Shown: positions 26,941 to 36,973, numbered from the stretch's first letter. The stretch is DNA of 64,000 bases from Nocardia pneumoniae NBRC 100136 (GCF_000308755.1 NZ_BAGF01000052.1:1-64000); one strand, 5' to 3'. Numbers and translations are program-made. The notes: generated by a model from the letters alone, not told the origin.

Positions 26941-27437
26941 GCCTCCTTGCCGGTCGCCCGGCCCGACCCGTTCGGCCGCGCGGTCAGGCTCGCGTGACCG
27001 CCGCTGGAGCCGTAACCACCCGCCCCGCGGGTTGTCTCGTCGAGCGAGTCGACCTCCACGAAATCCACCAACTCCACGCGCTGCACCAGCAATTGCGCGA
27101 TCCGATCGCCGCGCCGCAATTCGATCGGCGTGCGCGGGTCGTGATTGATCAGGCACACCTTGATCTCGCCCCGATACCCGGCATCCACCGTGCCGGGGGT
27201 GTTCACCACCGACAGCCCGGTCTTGGCCGCCAAGCCCGAGCGCGGATGGATCAGGCCGACCGTGCCGACCGGCAGCGCGACGGCGACACCGGTGCCGACC
27301 AGCACCCGTTCCCCCGGCTCCAGGATGACGTCCTGGGTGGTGCACAGATCCACCCCCGCGTCGCCCGCATGGGCACGCGTGGGCACGGGGATGCCGGGGT
27401 CCAGCCGCAGCAAGGGTATGGGTGAAAGTGCGCTCAC
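26937..27437 (-). CDS. dut: dUTP diphosphatase (trimeric)
   Basis: The 166-residue protein has all five dUTPase motifs: AGDAGVDLCT, PRSGLA(AKTG), GTVDAGYRGEIKV, RGDRIAQLLVQ and the C-terminal GAGGYGSSGGHAS arm. It hydrolyses dUTP to dUMP and pyrophosphate, keeping uracil out of DNA and feeding dTMP synthesis. The active-site Asp in the third motif and Arg in the fourth are intact. It overlaps the DUF3710 gene by 4 bp. Confidence 0.95.
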   Translation of the reverse strand: MSALSPIPLLRLDPGIPVPTRAHAGDAGVDLCTTQDVILEPGERVLVGTGVAVALPVGTVGLIHPRSGLAAKTGLSVVNTPGTVDAGYRGEIKVCLINHDPRTPIELRRGDRIAQLLVQRVELVDFVEVDSLDETTRGAGGYGSSGGHASLTARPNGSGRATGKEA

Positions 27438-27489
27438 GGTGGACGAGCCTACGCGTAGGCTGTTTGCCCTCGTGACTTAGTGTTGACTC

Positions 27490-28002
27490 GTGTCGGACCA
27501 GCCCAATCCCGTGCCCATGGACGAGAAAAACCAGCCCGCGCTCGGCTACCGCGAGCGCCTGTGGGTGCCGCTGTGGTGGTGGCCGGTGGCGTTCGCGATC
27601 ACGGGGTTGCTCGCCGCGGAGATCCATATGGGCGCGCCGGGACTGCGTGCCTGGCTGCCCTACGTACTGCTGTTCCCGGTTCCGGTCTGGGTGCTGCTGT
27701 GGCTGAGCCGTCACCGCGTCGAGGTGGCGCCCGACGCGACCGGCACGCCGGAGCTGCGCGCCGACCGCGCGCATCTACCGGTGAATTTCGTGGCCCGCGC
27801 GGCCACCGTCGCCCCCACCGCGAAGAGTGCGGCGCTGGGTCGCCAGCTCGACCCTGCCGCCTATGTCCAGCATCGCCCCTGGGTCGGGCCGATGGTTTTG
27901 CTCGTGCTCGACGACCCGGACGATCCGACGCCGTACTGGCTGGTCAGTACGCGACGGCCCGAACGGGTCCTTGCCGCGCTCGGTCTTCCGAGCGCGGGCT
28001 GA
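27490..28002 (+). CDS. DUF3093 membrane protein
   Basis: The protein has 170 residues from GTG 27490. Two hydrophobic segments (WVPLWWWPVAFAITGLLAAEI and WLPYVLLFPVPVWVLLWL) are followed by a soluble domain with the conserved LPVNFVARAATV and HRPWVGPMVLLVLDDPDDPTPYWLVSTRRP of DUF3093. It is divergent from dut across 52 bp and converges on the DUF4193 gene. The role is unknown. Confidence 0.85.
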   Translation: MSDQPNPVPMDEKNQPALGYRERLWVPLWWWPVAFAITGLLAAEIHMGAPGLRAWLPYVLLFPVPVWVLLWLSRHRVEVAPDATGTPELRADRAHLPVNFVARAATVAPTAKSAALGRQLDPAAYVQHRPWVGPMVLLVLDDPDDPTPYWLVSTRRPERVLAALGLPSAG

Positions 28003-28025
28003 CACATTGTTCGATCTCGTCGAGA

Positions 28026-28328
28026 TCAGGCGGCGCAGTCCATGCAGATCATCTGACCGCCCTTGTCGCTGGCCAGCCTGCTCCGGTGATGAACCAGGAA
28101 ACAGCTGGAACAGGTGAACTCGTCGGCCTGCTTCGGGATCACCCGAACCGTCAGCACTTCCTCGGACAGGTCGGCGCCGGGAAGCTCGAACGACTCCGCG
28201 GTATCGGATTCGTCGATATCCACGACGGCGGACTGTGCCTCGTTACGACGAGCCTTCAGCTCCTCCAGCGAATCCTCCGACACATCGTCGGATTCGGTGC
28301 GCCTCGGTGCGTCATAGTCGGTTGCCAT
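28026..28328 (-). CDS. DUF4193 zinc-ribbon protein
   Basis: The 100-residue protein starts at ATG 28328 with GGGGAAG upstream. The N-terminus is acidic (ESDDVSEDSLEELKARRNEAQ) and the C-terminus carries two cysteine pairs, FTCSSCFLVHHRSRLA and MICMDCAA, forming a likely zinc ribbon. This matches the actinobacterial DUF4193 family (Rv2699c position). Zinc ribbons of this type often bind RNA polymerase or ribosomes; no partner is visible here. Confidence 0.88.
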   Translation of the reverse strand: MATDYDAPRRTESDDVSEDSLEELKARRNEAQSAVVDIDESDTAESFELPGADLSEEVLTVRVIPKQADEFTCSSCFLVHHRSRLASDKGGQMICMDCAA

Positions 28329-28698
28329 GTCGTCTTCCCCTCGTCCTAACTCCGTGTATCCCGGACCGGTCCGCCCACACCTGATTCCTGCCGGAATCGG
28401 TGCGACCGACACCGCCCCGCCGGTGGTGCACGTCACACGTACACCGGTCGCCTATCAGGGCGGATCGCACCGATCCACTCGCGATAGCGCTGGGTAAACG
28501 CAGGACATGCCCTTCTTGTTCCCGCGACCGACCACCGGTTTCAGCACTGGTGATTCGATCTGGGCCGCCAGACAATAGCGGACCCCAGAGCAAAAGTCGC
28601 AATCAAAACACAGCCGCGTCGAAACTGAGGGGCAATCGACACCGTCCGTGGAACGCACCGAGACCTTGCACGGCGCCCGGGACACATTTTCGTAGAGT
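28329..28698. other. 370-bp divergent intergenic region, DUF4193 / LytR_C gene
   Basis: This gap separates divergently transcribed genes and should hold both promoters. It is less GC-rich around 28560-28630. I found no convincing -10/-35 pair, open frame or hairpin in it. Short ORFs crossing it on both strands have no recognisable similarity. Confidence 0.5.
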
Positions 28699-29382
28699 GT
28701 GTTGGTGGTTTCACTGATCACCGAAGGCGCCGCGACGGATTCGCACGGTCGGCCGTTCCTTCGGCGCCGCCCCCAGCCCTGGCTCATCATGCTCGGCGTT
28801 CTCGCGTTGATCTGCGGGATCGTCTGGATCAAGGCACTCACGACGCAGGACACCGATCACACCGCGATGGCCTGCAACTCCCCCAGTCCCGCCACCGATC
28901 CCGCTGCGCCGCAACCGACTCCGCTCGGCCAGCGGGTCGGCGCGGGGCGGCTGCAAGACGTGGAACCCGCCCCGCTGGCGGCCAGCAAGGTGCGCGTGCT
29001 GAACGCGAACAACCAGCGCGGGCAGGCCGCCCACGTCGCCGCGCAGCTCGGCGATCTCGGCTTCGGGAGCGCGCCGGGGACGCAATACGGCAACGATTCG
29101 GTATACGTCAACGGCGATCTGGAGTGCACGGGCCAGATCCGCTTCGGTGTGAACGGGCGTCCGGCCGCCGCCGCGGTGCAACTGGTCGCACCGTGCGCCG
29201 AGCTGATCGAGGACCAGCGCGGCGACGACACCGTCGATCTGGTGCTCGGTTCGCTGTTCCGGGACATCCGGCCCAGCAACGACGCCGAGGAGGTGCTGCG
29301 CTCGCTGAAGAATCCGGCGCCGGGCAACTCGACGGCGATCGATATCGAGCTGCTCGACGCGGCGCGGCAGGCCCGCTGCTGA
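28699..29382 (+). CDS. cei: LytR C-terminal domain envelope protein (Cei-like)
   Basis: The protein has 227 residues from GTG 28699. A short cytoplasmic N-terminus, a single membrane segment at about 28-48 (PWLIMLGVLALICGIVWIKAL), and an extracytoplasmic LytR_C domain from about residue 95 (KVRVLNANNQRGQAAHVAAQL) are visible. Four cysteines (about residues 59, 133, 165 and 227) may form disulfides. It corresponds to Rv2700, reported as cell-envelope-integrity protein Cei with links to virulence. It ends exactly where suhB ends on the other strand, sharing a TGATCA junction. Confidence 0.85.
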   Translation: MLVVSLITEGAATDSHGRPFLRRRPQPWLIMLGVLALICGIVWIKALTTQDTDHTAMACNSPSPATDPAAPQPTPLGQRVGAGRLQDVEPAPLAASKVRVLNANNQRGQAAHVAAQLGDLGFGSAPGTQYGNDSVYVNGDLECTGQIRFGVNGRPAAAAVQLVAPCAELIEDQRGDDTVDLVLGSLFRDIRPSNDAEEVLRSLKNPAPGNSTAIDIELLDAARQARC

Positions 29383-30315
29383 TCAGCGATCCGGAATCGG
29401 CTCGGTAGCGCCGACGCGGGCCAGCAGCGCCGCGAGTTCGTCGGCGATGCCGGGCGCGGCGGCCACCACCAGGTCGCCGTCGGAACCCGGGGACGTGGCG
29501 GGCGGCAGGGTCAGCCGCGCGCCCGCCTCGGCGGCGATCAGCGCGCCCGCACCCCAGTCCCAGGCGTTGAGGCCGTGCTCGAAGTACGCGTCCACCTGGC
29601 CCGCCGCGACATGGCACAGATCCAGCGCCGCCGCGCCGAAGCGGCGGATGTCGCGTACGTGCGGCAGCACCTGCGCGATCAGCTCGGCCTGCCGGGTCCT
29701 GCGCATGCTGCCGTAGCCGAATCCGGTGGCGACCAGCGACATCGAGACCGAGTCGACGGACGTGCAGCGCAGATGCTCCACCACGCCGTCGGCGCCGACG
29801 CGCAGCGCGCCGAGCCCGAGCCCGGCGCTGTAGGTGGCCGCCCGCGCGACGTCGACCACCGCGCCCGCGACCGGTCGCCCACCGCGCAGGGCCGCCACCG
29901 AGACGGCGTAGCCCGGGATGCCGTAGAGAAAGTTGACCGTGCCGTCGATCGGGTCCACGACCCAGTGGACGGTGTCGGCGCTCGCGTCGTCGAGACTGCC
30001 GCCGCCCTCCTCGCCGAGGATCGGGTCGCCGGGGCGCTGTTCGGCGAGCAGTCTTCGGATCAGCTCTTCGGTTTCGGTGTCCACGATGGTCACCGGGTCG
30101 GTCGCGTGGCTCTTGGCCTGCACGGCGCCTTCCGCGTGTGCGCCCGCGGGGCCGAATACTTCGGGACGGCGGGCGCGGACATGGGCGGCGGCGGTCTCGG
30201 CGAGATCGACCGCGACGCGGCGCAGATCGGCCTCGTCGCCGCGCGCGACGATCGAGACGAAGGAGTCGGGGGTGTAGTCGGACACTGATGATGAGGTTTC
30301 CGGCACGCCTTCCAT
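29383..30315 (-). CDS. suhB: inositol-1-monophosphatase SuhB
   Basis: This 310-residue member of the IMPase family has the metal-binding motifs ILGEEGG (Glu), WVVDPIDGTVNFLYGIP (Asp, Ile-Asp) and WDWGAGALIAAEAGARL near the C-terminus. It dephosphorylates inositol 1-phosphate to inositol for phosphatidylinositol, mycothiol and mannoside synthesis. It is divergent from ppgK across about 170 bp that contains a 14-bp palindrome. It corresponds to Rv2701c. Confidence 0.93.
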   Translation of the reverse strand: MEGVPETSSSVSDYTPDSFVSIVARGDEADLRRVAVDLAETAAAHVRARRPEVFGPAGAHAEGAVQAKSHATDPVTIVDTETEELIRRLLAEQRPGDPILGEEGGGSLDDASADTVHWVVDPIDGTVNFLYGIPGYAVSVAALRGGRPVAGAVVDVARAATYSAGLGLGALRVGADGVVEHLRCTSVDSVSMSLVATGFGYGSMRRTRQAELIAQVLPHVRDIRRFGAAALDLCHVAAGQVDAYFEHGLNAWDWGAGALIAAEAGARLTLPPATSPGSDGDLVVAAAPGIADELAALLARVGATEPIPDR

Positions 30316-30364
30316 CGCATCACAGATCCTCGTCGAACGCCCAGCCCCGGTGTCGCATTACTCT

Positions 30365-30378
30365 TGTCGTGCACGACA
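30365..30378. promoter_or_regulatory. 14-bp perfect palindrome between suhB and ppgK
   Basis: TGTCGTGCACGACA reads identically on both strands. It is 50 bp upstream of the suhB start (30315) and 109 bp upstream of the ppgK start (30487). The position suits an operator for a dimeric regulator of one or both divergent genes. No regulator is identified. Confidence 0.5.
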
Positions 30379-30486
30379 CAGCGCCGTCGTCGGGCATCCC
30401 ATCGCATCGCCCTGTCACGGCGTGCTGGGTCCGGGTGCGGCGACGCTGTCACCACATCGGCCAGCACAGGGAACGAGGGGTTAGTC

Positions 30487-31245
30487 ATGTCCGCTCGGGG
30501 GCACGCATTCGGTATCGATATCGGCGGTAGCGGCGTCAAAGGCGCCGCGGTGGATCTGGCCACCGGCGAATTGGTCCATGAGCGGATCAAGATCGCGACG
30601 CCGCATCCCGCGACACCACAGGCGGTGGCCGATGCGGTGGCCGAGCTGGTCGCCAAGGCGCAGTGGGACGGGCCGGTCGGGCTCACCCTGCCCGCGGTGG
30701 TGATCGGCGGCGTGGCGCGCACCGCGGCCAACATCGACAAGTCCTGGATCGGCACCGACGCGCGGACGCTGTTCTCCACCGCGCTCGGCGGCCGTCCGGT
30801 CACCGTGCTCAACGACGCGGACGCGGCGGGCATGGCCGAGGACCGCTACGGCGCGGCAAAGGATTTCACCGGGCTGGTCCTGCTGCTGACCTTCGGCACC
30901 GGCATCGGCTCCGCGCTGCTCTACCACGGCACGCTGGTGCCCAACACCGAGCTCGGTCACGTGGAGGTCGGCGGCAGGGAGAGCGAGCACCGCGCGGCGG
31001 CGTCGGTGAAGGAGCGCGACGGCCTGACCTACGAGCAGTGGGCCGCGGAAGTCAGCGTCGTGCTGACCACGCTGGAGAACCTCTTCTTCCCGGTCGTGTT
31101 CGTCGCCGGTGGCGGCATCAGCCGGGATGCCGATCAGTGGATTCCCTTGCTCACCAACCGAACGCCGGTCATTCCCGCCCACCTGCGGAATACCGCTGGC
31201 ATCGTCGGCGCGGCAATGGCGATCGACGGGGGCATCACCCCCTGA
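30487..31245 (+). CDS. ppgK: polyphosphate glucokinase
   Basis: The protein has 252 residues from ATG 30487. ROK-type phosphate-binding loop GIDIGGSGVKGAAVDL is at the N-terminus, catalytic NDADAAGMAEDRYGAAK near residue 105, and LLTFGTGIGSALLYHG near residue 137. It phosphorylates glucose using polyphosphate or ATP. It is followed by sigA 193 bp downstream. It corresponds to Rv2702. Confidence 0.95.
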   Translation: MSARGHAFGIDIGGSGVKGAAVDLATGELVHERIKIATPHPATPQAVADAVAELVAKAQWDGPVGLTLPAVVIGGVARTAANIDKSWIGTDARTLFSTALGGRPVTVLNDADAAGMAEDRYGAAKDFTGLVLLLTFGTGIGSALLYHGTLVPNTELGHVEVGGRESEHRAAASVKERDGLTYEQWAAEVSVVLTTLENLFFPVVFVAGGGISRDADQWIPLLTNRTPVIPAHLRNTAGIVGAAMAIDGGITP

Positions 31246-31309
31246 GGCGCGCGGGCGCGGCGGGGATGCCGTTCCTGGCATCGGGCCATAGGTACCCTGG
31301 TTAGATCGT

Positions 31310-31315
31310 TACAAT
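31310..31315 (+). promoter_or_regulatory. possible sigA -10 element TACAAT
   Basis: TACAAT lies in the 193-bp gap between ppgK and sigA, about 125 bp upstream of the sigA GTG, preceded by GGTACCCTGGTTAGATCGT. The -35 region at the expected distance is not a good match. The assignment rests on the -10 hexamer only. Confidence 0.3.
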
Positions 31316-31438
31316 GGAACGTGCCCGGCTGAGCCGGAGAAACCCCGACCGGCCCTCCGCCGGTGAAACCCGACAGATCGCTCCGCCGGAACACTACTCT
31401 GGCGTGACGCCGCACGAGACCGTCACGAAAGGGCGTAC

Positions 31439-32818
<1,380 letters not shown>

Positions 32819-32830
32819 ATCGCTTCGTCT

Positions 32831-32889
32831 CGACGCCCGCATTCGTTGTGCCGCTCGATGTTCCAGCGGCACCGTGATTGCGGGCGTCG
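32831..32889. terminator. nested hairpin terminator between sigA and eutC
   Basis: Outer arms CGACGCCCGCA (32831-32841) and TGCGGGCGTCG (32879-32889) are perfect complements. Inside is a second perfect stem, GTGCCGCT (32848-32855) with AGCGGCAC (32865-32872). A T-run (32892-32895) follows on the plus strand. It sits between convergent sigA and eutC. Confidence 0.8.
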
Positions 32890-32921
32890 CGTTTTCCGGA
32901 TCCCACCGACGGCCACCGACC

Positions 32922-33707
32922 TCATTCGATCGAAATGACCGCGCCGGGGCCGATGGCGTCGGAGCGCGAGGTGTCCTTCAGGTCGACGCCCGAACGACCG
33001 AGCAGGCGTGCGCCGGCGACCAGCCCCGCCACCACCTTCGCGGCCTCTCGATAGCCCAGGCCTTCGGGCGGGTGGATATTGGAGACGCAATTGCGGTCGG
33101 CGTCGGTGCGCCCCGGACGGGGCAGGTGGGTCAGGTAGATGCCCAGACTGTCGGCCACCGACAGGCCGGGACGCTCGCCGATCAGCACCACGACCGTCGC
33201 CACGCCCATGGCCGCGGCGATGTGGTCGCCGAGCGCCACCCGCGACTGCGTGGCGATCACCGGCGCGGCGAGCCGATAACGCGGCGCGAGTTCGTCGACG
33301 AGCGCGTCCAGCGTTTTCGTGCCGTGCTCGGCGAGCGCTCGAGGCGAGAGACCATCCGCGAGGACGAATCCGATGTCGGCGCCGGAGTGCGGAATCGGCG
33401 TGAGCGCACCGTCGGCGGGCAACCGCCCCAGATCCGGCCTGCGCAGGTACTCGGCCCGGTCCCGGGCACGGCTGCGGACGTGGACCGCGGCGCCGAGCCC
33501 GGCCGCGTCCACCCGTTCGGTCAGCGCCGCCACGTCCAACGGCAGGTGGACGGCGTCGCGCGCGGCCGCGTGTGCGGCGCGGAATTCCAGCACGCGTCTG
33601 GTCGGCAACGCGTCGCCGCTGCGGCCGAGGCCGATCCTGGACTGGGTGGTGCGGCGCAACTCGTCCCAGAAGGCCTGGGCGGCGGCGCTCGGCTGCGGCG
33701 GGCTCAT
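32922..33707 (-). CDS. eutC: ethanolamine ammonia-lyase small subunit
   Basis: The protein has 261 residues from ATG 33707. EutC family motifs are TQSRIGLGRSGDALPTRRVLEFRAAHAAARDAVH near the N-terminus, IATQSRVALGDHIAAAM, VVVLIGERPGLSVADSLGIYLTH, and DADRNCVSNIHPPEGLGY. With EutB it forms the adenosylcobalamin-dependent lyase that splits ethanolamine into acetaldehyde and ammonia. The ATG overlaps the eutB stop by 4 bp. It is the last gene of the cassette. Confidence 0.94.
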   Translation of the reverse strand: MSPPQPSAAAQAFWDELRRTTQSRIGLGRSGDALPTRRVLEFRAAHAAARDAVHLPLDVAALTERVDAAGLGAAVHVRSRARDRAEYLRRPDLGRLPADGALTPIPHSGADIGFVLADGLSPRALAEHGTKTLDALVDELAPRYRLAAPVIATQSRVALGDHIAAAMGVATVVVLIGERPGLSVADSLGIYLTHLPRPGRTDADRNCVSNIHPPEGLGYREAAKVVAGLVAGARLLGRSGVDLKDTSRSDAIGPGAVISIE

Positions 33708-35116
33708 CGGGCGGCCGCCAAGGCGCGCAGGGGCGAGGTGAGCGGCTCCACCGGAAGCACCCGGCCATTGGCGTCCATCATGCCCAAGCGGCCCAGCCAT
33801 GCCTCGAATTCCGGGGCGGGGCGCAGGTTGAGCACCTGCCGCGCGTACAACGCGTCGTGGAAGCTGAGGCTCTGGTAGCCGAGCATGACGTCGTCGGCGC
33901 CGGGAACGGCGATGACGAAGGCGCACCGTGCGGCGCCGAGCAGGGTCAGCAACGTGTCCATGTCGTCCTGGTCGGCTTCGGCGTGGTTGGTGTAGCAGAC
34001 GTCCACGCCCATCGGCAGGCCGAGCAGTTTGCCGCAGAAGTGGTCCTCCAGGCCCGCCCGGATGATCTGTTTGCCGTCGTAGAGGTACTCCGGACCGATG
34101 AAACCGACCACCGTGTTCACCAGCAGCGGGTCCAGCTCCCGCGCCACCGCGTAGGCCCGCGCCTCCAGGGTCTGCTGGTCGACGGGCCGTCCCCCGGTCC
34201 CCAGGTGCGCGCCCGCCGACAGCGCCGAACCCTGTCCCGTCTCCAGGTACATCACGTTGTCCCCGACGGTGCCGCGGCGCAGGGCACGCCCCGCCTCGTT
34301 CGCTTCGCGCAGCAGCGCGAGGTTCACCCCGAAACCCGCGTTCGCGCCTTCGGTGCCCGCGACGGACTGGAACACCAGGTCCACCGGCGCGCCCGCCTCG
34401 ATCAGCCCGATCGTGGTGGTCACGTGCGACAACACGCACGACTGCGCGGGGATGTCGAAGCGGGTCCGCACCTCGTCGAGCAGGCGCAGCAGGTCGGCGG
34501 TGGCCTGCGGAGAGTCGGTGGCGGGGTTGATGCCGATCACCGCGTCGCCGCAGCCGAGCAGCAGTCCGTCCAGGACCGCTGCGGCGATGCCGCGGGGATC
34601 GTCGGTGGGGTGGTTGGGCTGCAGGCGGGTGGCCAGGGTGCCCGGCGCGCCGATCGTGGTGCGGAAACCCGTGGTCACCTCGGCGGCGCGGGCGACGGCG
34701 ATGAGGTCCTGGTTGCGCATGATCTTGCTGACGGCGGCCACCATCTCGGGCGTGAGCCCGGGCGCGACAGCACCCAGGACGGCGCCCGCGTCGGCATCGG
34801 CGGCGACGGCGAGCAGCCGGTCCCGCAGTCCACCGACGGTCAGGTGGGCGATCGGCGCGAACGCGCCGCGATCGTGCGTGTCGATGATCAGCCGGGTGAC
34901 CTCGTCGGTCTCGTACGGCACCACCGGATCGCGCAGGAAGTCGGTGAGCGCCACCTCGGCCAGTGCCCACTGCGCGGCGGCGCGCTCGGCGTCGGACTCG
35001 GCCGCGCAGCCGGCGAGTTGGTCGCCGCTGCGCAGCGGTGTCGCCTTGGCCATGAGCTCGACCAAACCGTCGAAGCGGTAGGTCCTTTCGCGCAGCCGCT
35101 GCACGTAGGAACTCAT
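33704..35116 (-). CDS. eutB: ethanolamine ammonia-lyase large subunit
   Basis: The protein has 470 residues from ATG 35116. It is full length for EutB, with LTPEMVAAVSKIMRNQDLI, GFRTTIGAPGTLATRLQPNHPTDD, the GIGINPATDSPQ region, FQSVAGTEGANAGFG, LETGQGSALSAGAHLG and GVDVCYTNHAEADQDDMDTLL. These residues bind ethanolamine and position the cobalamin at the EutB/EutC interface. It overlaps both the permease stop and the eutC start by 4 bp. No EutA reactivase, eutG/E or shell genes are in the window. Confidence 0.95.
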   Translation of the reverse strand: MSSYVQRLRERTYRFDGLVELMAKATPLRSGDQLAGCAAESDAERAAAQWALAEVALTDFLRDPVVPYETDEVTRLIIDTHDRGAFAPIAHLTVGGLRDRLLAVAADADAGAVLGAVAPGLTPEMVAAVSKIMRNQDLIAVARAAEVTTGFRTTIGAPGTLATRLQPNHPTDDPRGIAAAVLDGLLLGCGDAVIGINPATDSPQATADLLRLLDEVRTRFDIPAQSCVLSHVTTTIGLIEAGAPVDLVFQSVAGTEGANAGFGVNLALLREANEAGRALRRGTVGDNVMYLETGQGSALSAGAHLGTGGRPVDQQTLEARAYAVARELDPLLVNTVVGFIGPEYLYDGKQIIRAGLEDHFCGKLLGLPMGVDVCYTNHAEADQDDMDTLLTLLGAARCAFVIAVPGADDVMLGYQSLSFHDALYARQVLNLRPAPEFEAWLGRLGMMDANGRVLPVEPLTSPLRALAAAR

Positions 35117-36534
35117 GCCGCGTCCTCCTCGGCGCGGGCGAGCACCGCGAACTCCTCGTCCGGCGAACTCGCCACCAGCCGGTGGCGGCTGTAGAGGCCG
35201 AAGTAGGCCATGAATCCGCAGAACACCGCGAGCGTCCAGCCCGCGGCCACGGGGTCGACCAGGAACGTCGCGATCACCGCCGCGCACGCGACGACGAGGG
35301 CGAACGCGGTGGTCGCCATGCCGCCCGGTGTGCGGTACGGGCGCGGCATGTCCGGCTCGCGCACCCGCAGCACCAGATGGCTGACCATGATCAGCACATA
35401 ACTCACCGCGGCACCGAAGACGGCCATGTTCAGCAACATCGCCCCCTTGCCGGTCAGCGACAGCGCGAAGCCGATGACACCGGGCACGATCAGCGCGAGC
35501 ACCGGGGCCTTGCGCGCGCTGGTCACCGACAGGCTGGTCGGCAGGTAGCCCGCACGGGAGAGCGCGAAGGTCTGCCGCGAGTACGCGTAGACGATGGAGA
35601 AGAAGCTGGCCACGAGTCCGGCCAGGCCGACGTAGTTCACCAGCTTCGCGGTCCCACCCGCGCCGAGCGCCTCGACCAGGGGGTTGCCGGAAGTCGAAAT
35701 GGCTTGCGCGCCCAGCGAACCGGTGGCGAGAACGAGAACGGCCGCGCCGGTGACGATCAGCACGAGCATCGCGCTGACGATGCCTTTGGGCACGTTCTTC
35801 TCCGGTTCGCGCGCCTCCTCGGCCGCCAGCGGCACCCCTTCCACCGCGAGGAAGAACCAGATCGCGAACGGCACCGCGGCCCAGATCCCGAACACCCCGA
35901 ACGGCAGGAACGCCGAGCTGCCCACCGCGTCCGGGTCGGCAGGGATGTCGGTGAGGTTCGCCATGTCGAAGCGCCCCCACGCGGCCAGCGCGAATACCAG
36001 GAGCCCGACCAGCGCGATCGCGGTGATCACGAACATCGCCTTGAGCGCCTCGCCCGCGCCGGCCAGGTGCACACCGATGAAGATCGCGTACACGGCCAGA
36101 TACACCCACCACCCGTCGGTGATCCCGAACAGGTTCAGTGATTCGACGTACGCGCCGATGAAGGTAGCGATCGCCGCGGGTGCGATCGCGTATTCGAGCA
36201 ACACCGCGGTGCCGGTGGCGAATCCGCCCCAGGGCCCGAGCGCACGCCGCGCGAAGGTGTAGCCGCCACCTGCCGCGGGCAGCGCCGCCGAGAGCTCGGC
36301 CATGCCCAGCACCATGGCCAGATACATGCCCGCGATCAGCACCGTCGCGATCAGCAGTCCACCGAATCCGCCCTGGGCGATACCGCTGTTCCAGCCCGCG
36401 TAGTCACCTGAGATCACATAGCTCACGCCGAGCCCGGCCAGCAGCACCCAGCCCGCCGTGCCCGAGCGCAGGGTGCGTTTCGCCAGATAATCGTCACCGG
36501 CGTCGCCGGTGTCCCGCAGTTCCTCGATCGCCAT
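35113..36534 (-). CDS. eat: ethanolamine permease (APC superfamily)
   Basis: The protein has 473 residues from ATG 36534, chosen because GAGGGAG lies about 10 bp upstream; a GTG at 36558 is the alternative. About twelve membrane segments are visible, starting with GWVLLAGLGVSYVISGDYAGWNSGIAQGG, typical of Eat-type ethanolamine transporters. First gene of the eat-eutB-eutC transcript, overlapping eutB by 4 bp. Upstream is an inverted repeat that probably serves as operator. Confidence 0.88.
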   Translation of the reverse strand: MAIEELRDTGDAGDDYLAKRTLRSGTAGWVLLAGLGVSYVISGDYAGWNSGIAQGGFGGLLIATVLIAGMYLAMVLGMAELSAALPAAGGGYTFARRALGPWGGFATGTAVLLEYAIAPAAIATFIGAYVESLNLFGITDGWWVYLAVYAIFIGVHLAGAGEALKAMFVITAIALVGLLVFALAAWGRFDMANLTDIPADPDAVGSSAFLPFGVFGIWAAVPFAIWFFLAVEGVPLAAEEAREPEKNVPKGIVSAMLVLIVTGAAVLVLATGSLGAQAISTSGNPLVEALGAGGTAKLVNYVGLAGLVASFFSIVYAYSRQTFALSRAGYLPTSLSVTSARKAPVLALIVPGVIGFALSLTGKGAMLLNMAVFGAAVSYVLIMVSHLVLRVREPDMPRPYRTPGGMATTAFALVVACAAVIATFLVDPVAAGWTLAVFCGFMAYFGLYSRHRLVASSPDEEFAVLARAEEDAA

Positions 36535-36564
36535 CGCGCACCGAACTCCCTCATCCACATACCG

Positions 36565-36582
36565 ATTGGTCGGTGGACCAAT
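36565..36582. promoter_or_regulatory. 18-bp inverted repeat upstream of the ethanolamine cassette
   Basis: ATTGGTC and GACCAAT flank a 4-nt GGTG spacer. The repeat lies 31-48 bp upstream of the permease ATG, a normal place for a repressor site or for a core promoter element. The TGGT/ACCA halves resemble GntR-family (FadR-type) half-sites, but no GntR gene is beside it in this window. Confidence 0.6.
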
Positions 36583-36973
36583 TCTTGGGAGGGAATGTTG
36601 CCCGAGTGTGAAACGGCGTTACGGTCACGATCCACGTGCCCGTGACAGAGCGCACACCACCAGCCCCGCCACAAGGAGGCAGACGTCCGGGGTGTCGCCT
36701 CGCGCCTTCAATTGCCCCGTCGCAGCCTTGCTGGTGGCCTGGGGTCGGCCCTGCCCGACGCGAGCGCAAGTCAACGGCTCCCGTCGTGCCTCTACAGCGG
36801 CGGCAGCGGGTCTTTACTACGCCCCTGCGAGCAGACCGGTACGGAGCCGATACTTTCGGAATCGGCGCTGATCTTGCTAGCGACCAGAATCGGGCGTCAG
36901 GGCGGGCATCTGGACCGCAACCTCGTTCCGGCGCACACGCAACGCGCCTCGAGCACGAAACCTCGCGGGCTGA
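36583..36973. other. 391-bp intergenic stretch upstream of the eut cassette
   Basis: The stretch lies between the start of the ethanolamine permease and the stop of the antiporter gene, both on the minus strand. Short ORFs cross it on both strands but translate to Arg/Pro/Thr-rich sequence with no recognised similarity. I saw no hairpin or repeat. It probably holds the eat promoter near 36583-36620. Confidence 0.5.

Noticed and set aside
32922..36534. Possible ethanolamine microcompartment locus
   Set aside because: No shell protein, EutA, EutE, EutG or EutQ homologue flanks the cassette in this window.
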